Positions 1 to 4,956 of a stretch of DNA of 9,756 nt are shown here, piece by piece. Below the pieces are notes generated by a model. The model did not search any database, had not been told where the DNA came from, and saw only the letters and a program-made list of their open reading frames with translations. This DNA comes from Anderseniella sp. (GTDB lineage: Bacteria > Pseudomonadota > Alphaproteobacteria > Rhizobiales > Aestuariivirgaceae), in contig JABDRA010000003.1 of NCBI GenBank assembly GCA_013041995.1, forward strand, positions 1 to 9,756. Reading direction: 5' to 3'. How positions within the stretch are numbered: position 1 is the first letter of the stretch; every line of letters starts with the position of its first letter. Made by a program: the position numbers and the translations under genes.

Positions 1-2
1 GT

Positions 3-212
3 GTTTCACAGGCCATGGGCAGAACCGCTGACGGATTGTTGAGCCATCTGTCCTTGTTGTTTGTACCCGCCGGTGTTGGCGTGATGCTCCACTTCCGGTT
101 GCTGGAGGACAACTGGCTTGCGGTATCAGTGGCGTTGCTGGCAAGCACGGTTGCCACCATCATCGTAACCGCCCTGATGATGCGGTGGCTGTCTGGAAAG
201 CAGGCATCATGA
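3..212 (+). CDS. lrgA: CidA/LrgA family holin-like membrane protein, 3' part
   Basis: This is the C-terminal part (about 69 codons) of a small LrgA/CidA-family inner-membrane protein; family members are usually around 120 residues, so the N-terminal half lies before the window. The frame is open from position 3 with no stop before the window edge, and the internal ATG at 15 is not taken as the true start. Seen in the sequence: the family-like stretch LLSHLSLLFVPAGVGVM, followed by a hydrophobic segment (WLAVSVALLASTVATIIVTALMM) that reads as the last membrane helix, and a short basic tail. The stop codon TGA overlaps the ATG of the LrgB-type gene in an ATGA junction, so the two are almost certainly translationally coupled. 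LrgA-LrgB pairs are linked to murein hydrolase control and, in some bacteria, to pyruvate or other metabolite transport; which applies here is not visible. Confidence 0.88.
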   Translation, partial: VSQAMGRTADGLLSHLSLLFVPAGVGVMLHFRLLEDNWLAVSVALLASTVATIIVTALMMRWLSGKQAS

Positions 213-925
213 CCGGCCTGCGCGATGTCTGGGTCTATTTGTCGGCAAGCCCGTTGCTGCACCTGACAATGACGCTGGTGGCCTTCCAGGCAGGATCGTG
301 GATTTATGAAAAGGCCAACAGGAACCCTCTGCTGAACCCGGTTCTTTTGTCAGTAATTGTAGTTGTGACCATGCTGGTGATAACCGGCACCGCCTATCAG
401 GAGTATTTCGAAGGCGCGCAATTTGTGCACTTCCTGCTGGGACCGGCGACAGTCGCGCTTGCGATCCCGTTGTACAGGCAATTTGACAAGGTTAGAGGGT
501 CCGCGCTGGCCATCCTGTCCAGTGTTCTGGCGGGCTCCCTGACTGCCATACTGACAGCACTTGCCATTGGAAGCCTGCTTGGCGGTTCCACCGATACATT
601 GTTGTCCCTGGCGCCGAAATCGGTAACAGCGCCGGTTGCCATGGGCATATCGGAACAACTCGGAGGATTGCCGTCGCTGACCGCAGTGCTGGTTATCCTG
701 ACCGGCATCGCAGGCGCCATGCTGGGCCCGGTTGTGTTGGACATGATCGGCGTCAAGGACTGGGCAGCACGCGGTCTTGCCATGGGCACCGCCAGCCATG
801 GCATTGCCACTGCCAGGGCCCTGCAGGTCAACGAGGTGGCAGGTGCGTTTTCCGGTCTGGCGATGGGGCTCAACGCGCTTGCAACAGCTATTCTGCTGCC
901 GTTGATCTGGAATTGGTTCTTTTGA
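209..925 (+). CDS. lrgB: LrgB family membrane protein
   Basis: Complete 238-residue polytopic membrane protein of the LrgB/CidB family (family length is roughly 230). The start at 209 is preferred because ATG there overlaps the stop of the LrgA-type gene (ATGA); an in-frame GTG at 185 would add eight residues and overlap the upstream gene by 28 nt. Family-typical stretches are visible in order: FLLGPATVALAIPLY (about residues 77-91), SLAPKSVTAPVAMGISEQLGG (about 133-153), a glycine-rich helix TGIAGAMLGPVVLD, and RGLAMGTASHGIATARA (about 190-206), the conserved His-containing motif near the C-terminus. Several hydrophobic segments separate these. The protein is the usual partner of LrgA and is thought to act at the inner membrane in murein-hydrolase export control or metabolite transport. 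It is followed directly by the repeat-filled gap and faces a convergent gene. Confidence 0.92.
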   Translation: MTGLRDVWVYLSASPLLHLTMTLVAFQAGSWIYEKANRNPLLNPVLLSVIVVVTMLVITGTAYQEYFEGAQFVHFLLGPATVALAIPLYRQFDKVRGSALAILSSVLAGSLTAILTALAIGSLLGGSTDTLLSLAPKSVTAPVAMGISEQLGGLPSLTAVLVILTGIAGAMLGPVVLDMIGVKDWAARGLAMGTASHGIATARALQVNEVAGAFSGLAMGLNALATAILLPLIWNWFF

Positions 926-932
926 GTGGGCC

Positions 933-952
933 TTTTGATGGTCGAATACTTG
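933..952 (+). repeat. Truncated third direct-repeat copy
   Basis: The stretch TTTTGATGGTCGAATACTTG, only 7 nt after the LrgB-type stop codon, resembles the first 20 nt of the two full direct repeats (TTTTGGTGGTCGAACAGCTT). It is followed almost at once by the left inverted arm. It may be a remnant of an older copy; the match is short, so chance is not excluded. Confidence 0.5.
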
Positions 953-962
953 AGGTTATATC

Positions 963-1033
963 GCTCACGCAAGCAGCCTGCGGCTGCGCTCCGCTAGGGC
1001 GGGCCTGACCGGCCCGAGGCCCGTCGGGCCTAG
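963..1033 (+). repeat. Left arm of ~71-bp inverted repeat
   Basis: This 71-bp block is the reverse complement of 1286-1357, with a single extra T in the right arm as the only difference I find. It begins GCTCACGCAAGCAGCC and ends CGTCGGGCCTAG. Inside it sits a small palindrome at 1017-1031 (AGGCCCG-T-CGGGCCT). The two arms are separated by 252 bp. Confidence 0.93.
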
Positions 1034-1038
1034 TTGTG

Positions 1039-1112
1039 TTTTGGTGGTCGAACAGCTTATCCGCCTTCGGCGGGCCGTTCTCCGACCCTGAACAACCCTT
1101 GTGATGAACTCC
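1039..1112 (+). repeat. Internal direct repeat, copy 1
   Basis: This 74-bp copy starts TTTTGGTGGTCGAACAGCTT and runs through a small hairpin CCGCC-TTC-GGCGG (1061-1073) and the string GGGCCGTTCTCCGACCC to GAACAACCC and beyond. It closely matches 1210-1284. The first 58 or so positions differ at only three sites, and the last part diverges. Confidence 0.9.
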
Positions 1113-1163
1113 TTCCGAAGCACGAAGTGCTGAGGCAAGGCCGACCGGCCGCCGCACGAAGTG

Positions 1164-1202
1164 CGCCCTAGCGGAGCGCAGCCGCATGCTGCTGGCGTGA
1201 GC
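1164..1202 (-). repeat. Partial third copy of the inverted-repeat arm
   Basis: This 39-bp stretch repeats the outer half of the right arm in the same orientation (CGCCCTAGCGGAGCGCAGCC, then GC-rich sequence, then GCGTGAGC), with several substitutions in the middle (CATGCTGCTG against TCAGGCTGCTT). It stands directly before the second direct-repeat copy. The element was therefore probably built by repeated insertion or duplication of a shorter unit. Confidence 0.85.
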
Positions 1203-1209
1203 GAAATCA

Positions 1210-1284
1210 TTTTGGTGGTCGAACAGCTTGTCCGCCTGCGGCGGGCCGTTCTCCGACCCAGAACAACCGAAGTGATAAACTGCC
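1210..1284 (+). repeat. Internal direct repeat, copy 2
   Basis: Second copy of the direct repeat, 75 bp, starting TTTTGGTGGTCGAACAGCTT. Its hairpin is CCGCC-TGC-GGCGG (1232-1244): the stem is unchanged from copy 1 while the loop differs. The 3' part (GAAGTGATAAACTGCC) is a diverged version of the end of copy 1. Confidence 0.9.
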
Positions 1285-1285
1285 A

Positions 1286-1357
1286 CTAGGCCCGACGGGC
1301 CTCGGGCCGGTCAGGCCCGCCCTAGCGGAGCGCAGCCGTCAGGCTGCTTGCGTGAGC
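1286..1357 (-). repeat. Right arm of ~71-bp inverted repeat
   Basis: This 72-bp block pairs with 963-1033 as an inverted repeat, with one inserted T (in GCCGTCAGG against GCCGCAGG). It contains the matching small palindrome at 1288-1302. Its outer end (GCGTGAGC) touches the stop codon of the GrdB-like gene: position 1357 belongs to both the arm and the TAG stop on the - strand. Confidence 0.93.
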
Positions 1358-2235
1358 TAAGATATGACCACCTGCTTGGCCGCATCAAATTCGGCGCGGC
1401 GCCGGGCGAGGTCTTCTGGTGAAAGTTTCTCCGGATTGGAATAGTCGTCTTTCCATCTGTCGTCACCTGCCATCCACTCCAGCGGTGATACAAGTGTGGT
1501 GCGCGGGCGTGACACGATCTCCAGTGCGCTCAGGGCCAGGCCGAGGGTGAAGCGCTGGCTTTCCTCGTCAAACGGTTTGCCGGCCGCGTTGCCGAGTGGA
1601 AAATCCGAAAATACAAACCGCGGCACGCCGCAATGTTCGACGATGTCCTTTGCACAACCCATGATGACGGTGGCAATACCGGCAGCTTCCAGGTGCCGGG
1701 CGGCCAGCGAAACCGACTGGTGACATACCGGGCAATTGGCAACCAGGATGGCCGCCTGGGTGCCTTGATCTGCCAGTGCCTCAAGCAGGGCAGGCGCGTC
1801 CTTCTCGATATTGGTGCGTTGTGATCTGTTGGTTGGGAACCCGAAAACCTGTGTCGTGAGAGAACCGATGCGCCCTGATTGTTCAGCCTGCTTCAGGGCA
1901 TCCAGGGGAAACCAGGTGTGCGGGTCTTCAGCCGTTGTGTGGATGCGGTCATAGGCAATGTGGGAAATGCGCACGTCGGGGGCGGGGGTGACCGGATGAG
2001 ACCATATATCGTGAAACTTTGCCGCCCCGTTATAAGCCGCACCGGGGCCTTGATCGCCTGCTTCGGGCTTGAACAGCGCAGCAGTTGTCACCAGTGCGAC
2101 ACGGGAGCTTGCGATCGGGCGGCCAAGACCCGAAAACGGCACATCTTCGTTGTGTGCCCATTCATAAGGATTGCCGTAGCCCAGAGCCAGATACCAGTCA
2201 CGCGTGCGCTGCATATAGGCGAGAGGGTCAGCCAT
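1357..2235 (-). CDS. Glycine/sarcosine/betaine reductase selenoprotein B (GrdB/PrdB)-like family protein, Cys form
   Basis: This 292-residue protein resembles the GrdB/PrdB-related proteins found in many Proteobacteria. Visible are an N-terminal MADPLAYMQRTRDWYLALGY segment, a middle part with a hydrophobic strand followed by NCPVCHQSVSLAARHLEAAGI (about residues 167-187, Cys168 and Cys171 forming CxxC), and the later DFPLGNAAGKP (about 211-221). In anaerobic Gram-positive reductases this region carries selenocysteine; here both positions are ordinary cysteine codons (TGC, TGT) and there is no in-frame UGA. The start at 2235 overlaps the end of the Sel1 gene by 8 nt; upstream in-frame ATGs lie deeper inside that gene. 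No clear Shine-Dalgarno sequence is seen, so it may depend on coupling. It is the last gene of the - strand run, and its stop touches the inverted repeat. The activity is unknown; the family link is by recalled motif, not by search. Confidence 0.75.
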   Translation of the reverse strand: MADPLAYMQRTRDWYLALGYGNPYEWAHNEDVPFSGLGRPIASSRVALVTTAALFKPEAGDQGPGAAYNGAAKFHDIWSHPVTPAPDVRISHIAYDRIHTTAEDPHTWFPLDALKQAEQSGRIGSLTTQVFGFPTNRSQRTNIEKDAPALLEALADQGTQAAILVANCPVCHQSVSLAARHLEAAGIATVIMGCAKDIVEHCGVPRFVFSDFPLGNAAGKPFDEESQRFTLGLALSALEIVSRPRTTLVSPLEWMAGDDRWKDDYSNPEKLSPEDLARRRAEFDAAKQVVIS

Positions 2236-3196
2236 TGCGGTCGGTCTTGCCGTCGGTTGCATTGAGGCGCTTGTTCTTGAGGTCTTCGGCGAAAACGCGG
2301 GCGCGGCGTTCTGCATCCCCCAGTTGTGGTGACGACAGGTTGGACATCATCACGTCAAGATCTGCATCTGTCCGCCCGGCCTGCCTGGCCAGGGTATAGT
2401 ACTTGCCGGCCTCGACGCGGTCCTTCTTCATGCCGCGACCGGCAGCCAGAATCCGGGCGATGAACAATTGTGCGTCCGGATTGCCGGCATTGGCGGCAAC
2501 CAGCAGCCATTGTGCGCCGATCTTGTAATCCTTGCGCAAGCCGGCATCACCGCCATAAACCATCAGGCCATAGTCAAGCGCTGCTTCCGGCAAACCCTGC
2601 ACCGCAGCCTTTTGAAACCAGATACTGGCTGTCGTCAGGTTCTTTTCGACGCCGTCGCCGTTCACATATAGCAGGCCAAGATTATACTGCGCCTGGGCAA
2701 GACCGGCATCGGCTGCCTTGCGAATGTGCCTGGCGGCCAGAACGGGATCGGGTAAGACGCCGTTGCCCTGATAATATATCAGACCCAGTTCATTGCTGGC
2801 CTTCATGTGACCGGTGGCAGCGGCTTTGGACAACCATTTGCGCGCTTTGGCCGGGTCTGCCGTGCCTGCCTGCCCGGTCAGGTTCAACATGCCGATCCGG
2901 AACATGGCGCCGGAATGATTCTGCGCGGCGGCCATCTCATACCATTGCAGCGCATTGGCCATGTCGATCTGGCGGCCACGGCCAAGCTCGTACATTTCGC
3001 CGAGCATGATCTGCGCATTGATGTCACCCTTGGTTGCCAGAGGAACGGCGATCTCGTAGGCGGCGGGGTAGTTGTCATCAGAATAAAGAGCTGCCGCCTC
3101 CTTGAAGGTAGGTGCAAGCTTGCTGGTTTGGGCATTGGCATCGACCACCGACAAGGTGAGGGACGCTGCCAGCAGACCGATCAGGAACAGTTTCAT
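2228..3196 (-). CDS. Secreted Sel1-like (TPR-type) repeat protein
   Basis: This 322-residue protein starts with a likely Sec signal peptide (MKLFLIGLLAASLTLSVVDANA, probable cut after Ala22). After a short lead, residues about 57-275 form roughly six Sel1-like helical repeats of 35-37 residues, with typical patterns such as AQIMLGEMYELGRG, ASNELGLIYYQGNGV, AQYNLGLLYVNGDGVEKN and AQLFIARILAAGRG. The C-terminal tail is charged. Such solenoids usually serve as protein-binding scaffolds in the periplasm; the partner is unknown. The start at 3196 is chosen because of the signal peptide and a good AAGGAG ribosome binding site at 3203-3208; it overlaps the ThiE-like stop by 4 nt (ATGA). A longer in-frame extension upstream is Cys/Arg-rich and reads as a shadow of the previous gene. 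Homologous Sel1 genes beside a ThiE-like gene are, as I recall, common in Hyphomicrobiales. Confidence 0.87.
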   Translation of the reverse strand: MKLFLIGLLAASLTLSVVDANAQTSKLAPTFKEAAALYSDDNYPAAYEIAVPLATKGDINAQIMLGEMYELGRGRQIDMANALQWYEMAAAQNHSGAMFRIGMLNLTGQAGTADPAKARKWLSKAAATGHMKASNELGLIYYQGNGVLPDPVLAARHIRKAADAGLAQAQYNLGLLYVNGDGVEKNLTTASIWFQKAAVQGLPEAALDYGLMVYGGDAGLRKDYKIGAQWLLVAANAGNPDAQLFIARILAAGRGMKKDRVEAGKYYTLARQAGRTDADLDVMMSNLSSPQLGDAERRARVFAEDLKNKRLNATDGKTDRNG

Positions 3197-3801
3197 GCAG
3201 CGCTCCTTTTTCCGGCAGCAGTGAGTGCGCGGCCAAGTCGTGCTGCCTCGTCTGCAGAACTCCACATGGCAGCAGGCGGCATGACAAAATCCGCACCCGA
3301 TGCAATTGCGTCCAGGCAGGCGGCTTCGTCCGCCGCACCCATGCCAACACACGGCACCTCAAACAGCGGTACCCACCAGGTGAGCAGATCCACGCCTGCA
3401 GGCGTAGCCAGATCAAAGGCGATGTAGTCGATGTCGGTCTCACCGGCCTCCATGGCAGCATGGCGCGAGCCGGAGGCAACAACACCAACACTGGCATTGC
3501 GCCCGAGTGTCTTGTGCGCAGCGATCGCATCCTCAACGCTGGTGGTGATGTGAACGCCGTCGGCTTTTTCATAAGCTGCAAATCGGCTGTCATCTACAAT
3601 CAGGACGGCGATGTCCTTTTGCTGTGCGATTGGCATGACCTTTTCCGTTAAAGCCTTATCGGCAGGCAGAACCAGGCAGGCAACGTCGCCTGCATCTGCT
3701 GCAGCGGTCAGGCTTGCCGCGATGATATCTGAATCCATGCCGGACGGTGGCATCAGGAAGAGGCGGCAATTGGGCAGATTTTCGGCAGGTTGCGTGCTCA
3801 T
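3193..3801 (-). CDS. Thiamine phosphate synthase (ThiE)-like TIM-barrel protein
   Basis: This 202-residue protein has the outline of the ThiE family: CRLFLMPP as the first strand (residues 12-19), LIVDDSRFA in the place of the family's phosphate/pyrimidine strand (67-75), ADGVHI (80-85), an AVVASGSRH-like strand at 105-114 followed by DIDYIAFD (123-130), and VPCVGMGA (149-156). Several hallmarks of working ThiE enzymes are missing or changed, so it may not make thiamine phosphate. Similar proteins are, as I recall, found after fba in rhizobia and named thiamine phosphate synthase by homology only. The start at 3801 (MSTQPAENLP) gives a family-like length; an in-frame extension upstream through the 113-nt gap has no ATG inside that gap and continues as a shadow of the previous gene. 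No strong ribosome binding site is visible. The stop overlaps the Sel1 gene start by 4 nt. Confidence 0.75.
   Translation of the reverse strand: MSTQPAENLPNCRLFLMPPSGMDSDIIAASLTAAADAGDVACLVLPADKALTEKVMPIAQQKDIAVLIVDDSRFAAYEKADGVHITTSVEDAIAAHKTLGRNASVGVVASGSRHAAMEAGETDIDYIAFDLATPAGVDLLTWWVPLFEVPCVGMGAADEAACLDAIASGADFVMPPAAMWSSADEAARLGRALTAAGKRSAA
3203..3208 (-). promoter_or_regulatory. Ribosome binding site of the Sel1-repeat gene
   Basis: On the - strand this reads AAGGAG, 6 nt before the ATG at 3196. It lies inside the end of the ThiE-like gene and decides the start of the Sel1 gene in favour of the signal-peptide form. Confidence 0.75.
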
Positions 3802-3876
3802 GAGGCGAATCAATTCGATAAGAGTGGATGCGATAGGGCCCAGTGATAGCGGGATTGCATGGCCAAGCAAATGGCT

Positions 3877-3893
3877 ATGAACTTCAAGTTCAT
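3877..3893. promoter_or_regulatory. Perfect 17-bp palindrome, possible operator
   Basis: The sequence ATGAACTT-C-AAGTTCAT is a perfect palindrome with 8-bp arms and a single central base. It lies 22 nt after the stop codon of the proline racemase superfamily gene and about 76 nt before the ATG of the ThiE-like gene, in the only sizeable gap of the - strand run. The form is that of a dimeric repressor operator. No convincing promoter could be tied to it, and the regulator is unknown. A weak hairpin role is also possible, but there is no T-tract. Confidence 0.45.
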
Positions 3894-3914
3894 CAGATAT
3901 GCCAGTGTCCAGCC

Positions 3915-4946
3915 TTAAAGCTTCACCGGCCAGGTGTCGGAAAGACGATAGCCTTCGGGCCAGGGATCTTCCGGGTCGAGCATGACCTGATGCGTTCCGG
4001 TGACCCAGGCCCGGCCCCTGATACTGGGCATGATGGCGGGGTGACCGGCGATGCTGGTTACACTCTCCAGCCGGCAATCAAACCGCGATCCGATAATCGA
4101 GCGGCCGACAAAGCGGTCTCCCACCTGCAGTTGCCCTTTTGCATGCAGCACCGCCATGCGGGCTGAACACCCTGTCCCGGTAGGGCTGCGGTCAAGCTTG
4201 CCGGGATCAATGACAACCGCATTGCGGCCAGATGGGACACCGGCGTCATCTTCCAGCGGCATGGCGACCTGGCAGAACGAGATGTGCGACCAGTCGGGAT
4301 TTCCGGGATGCGTGAAGCCGAGTTGTTCGTTGGCAGCCCTGGTGATCTTTGCGCCCAGTGTTGCAATGTCCTTTGCTTCGTCCGGCTGGATGGAGAAACC
4401 AAGCGCAGGCGCATCAACGATGACAAAACTATCTCCGCCATAGGCCGTGTCGACGCTCAGTGTGCCATGGCCTTCCACTTCAAGCTGCGCATCCAGCTTG
4501 TCGGCAAAAGACGGCACATTGTGAACGGTGATGGATTTTGCCTTGCCGGCCTCGCAATGAGCCGTCACGGCGACAAGGCCGTCGGGGGCTTCAAGATTGA
4601 ACCGGGTTTCCGGCTCCGTCATTTCAATCAGCCCGGTGTCGAGCAGCACGGTTGATACGCAGATGGAGTTTGACCCGGACATCGGTGGCGTATGTTCAGG
4701 TTCCATGATGATGAAGCCGAACTGTGCATCGGGGTGTTTGGCCGGTACCAGCAGGTTGATATGCCTGAAGACGCCGCCGCGCGGTTCGTTCAGCACGAAA
4801 TTGCGCAGCGTCTGGTCGCGTGCAATGAAAGCGCGTTGCTCCCACAAGGTGTCACCGGGCGGCGGGGCAACACCGCCGACGATCACGTCACCCACTTCGC
4901 CTTCGGCATGGGCTGAGACAATGTGGATGACGCGGGAAGTGCGCAT
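3915..4946 (-). CDS. Proline racemase superfamily protein, hydroxyproline-dehydratase-like
   Basis: This 343-residue protein belongs to the proline racemase/4-hydroxyproline epimerase/trans-3-hydroxyproline dehydratase superfamily. Seen in order: HAEGEVGDVIVGG (residues 13-25), NEPRGGVFRHINLLVP (53-68), MEPEHTPPMSGSNSICVSTVLLDTG (81-105), VDTAYGGDSFVIVDA (165-179), and DRSPTGTGCSARMAVLHAKG (252-271). The first catalytic position, Cys in MCGH of racemases, is Ser90; the second, Cys in SPCGTG, is Thr256; a cysteine occurs four residues later at 260. A second-site Thr is known in trans-3-hydroxy-L-proline dehydratase, so a dehydratase is more likely than a racemase, but Ser/Thr is not a pairing with an activity I can name surely. 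The gene starts 10 nt after the aldolase stop, so it is probably co-transcribed with fba. It seems inserted between fba and the ThiE-like gene. Confidence 0.88.
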   Translation of the reverse strand: MRTSRVIHIVSAHAEGEVGDVIVGGVAPPPGDTLWEQRAFIARDQTLRNFVLNEPRGGVFRHINLLVPAKHPDAQFGFIIMEPEHTPPMSGSNSICVSTVLLDTGLIEMTEPETRFNLEAPDGLVAVTAHCEAGKAKSITVHNVPSFADKLDAQLEVEGHGTLSVDTAYGGDSFVIVDAPALGFSIQPDEAKDIATLGAKITRAANEQLGFTHPGNPDWSHISFCQVAMPLEDDAGVPSGRNAVVIDPGKLDRSPTGTGCSARMAVLHAKGQLQVGDRFVGRSIIGSRFDCRLESVTSIAGHPAIMPSIRGRAWVTGTHQVMLDPEDPWPEGYRLSDTWPVKL

Positions 4947-4956
4947 CGAAGCGGGC

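Larger units (their letters stand above)
926..1356. other. Gene-free convergent intergenic region filled with repeats
   Basis: This 431-nt stretch separates two convergent genes, the LrgB-type gene and the GrdB-like gene. It contains no credible gene: the open frames crossing it are Arg/Ser/Pro-rich translations of repeats and differ from strand to strand. What it does contain is a nested repeat structure: a near-perfect inverted pair about 71 bp long at the edges, a third partial copy of that arm in the middle, two 74/75-bp direct repeats, a truncated third direct-repeat copy near the left end, and several short GC-rich hairpins. Transcripts entering from either side would be able to fold strongly, so a role as a two-way transcription end or mRNA-protecting structure is possible, but no T-tract typical of an intrinsic terminator is seen next to the stems. 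Confidence 0.8.

Noticed and set aside
185..208. An upstream GTG start for the LrgB-type gene.
   Set aside because: It adds eight residues inside the LrgA-type gene; the ATG at 209 forms a standard ATGA overlap and gives the family length.
397..972. Long open frames on the - strand opposite the LrgB-type gene.
   Set aside because: They are antisense shadows of a well-supported membrane protein gene, with Ser/Ala/Arg-rich or His/Gln-rich composition and no recognisable motifs.
888..1286. A 132-codon open frame on the - strand across the intergenic repeats (and an 81-codon frame at 965-1210).
   Set aside because: Both are translations of the repeat element; they contain the repeated peptide of the direct-repeat copies (ADKLFDHQN twice in the longer one), lack any known domain and overlap the end of the LrgB-type gene in the longer case.
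1017..1302. Intrinsic terminators formed by the GC-rich palindromes in the convergent gap.
   Set aside because: Strong stems exist, but neither strand has the run of T after a stem that a typical intrinsic terminator needs.
926..1356. A CRISPR array, suggested by repeated hairpin-forming units.
   Set aside because: Only two full direct copies occur, they are too long, there is no regular spacer spacing, and no cas gene is nearby.
1357..2235. A selenocysteine (UGA) codon in the GrdB-like gene.
   Set aside because: The relevant positions are TGC and TGT cysteine codons and the frame has no internal TGA.
3802..4077. A longer N-terminus of the ThiE-like protein reaching back to 4077.
   Set aside because: The added part is mainly the antisense-free frame shadow of the proline racemase superfamily gene; it is His/Arg/Gly-rich and makes the protein far longer than its family.
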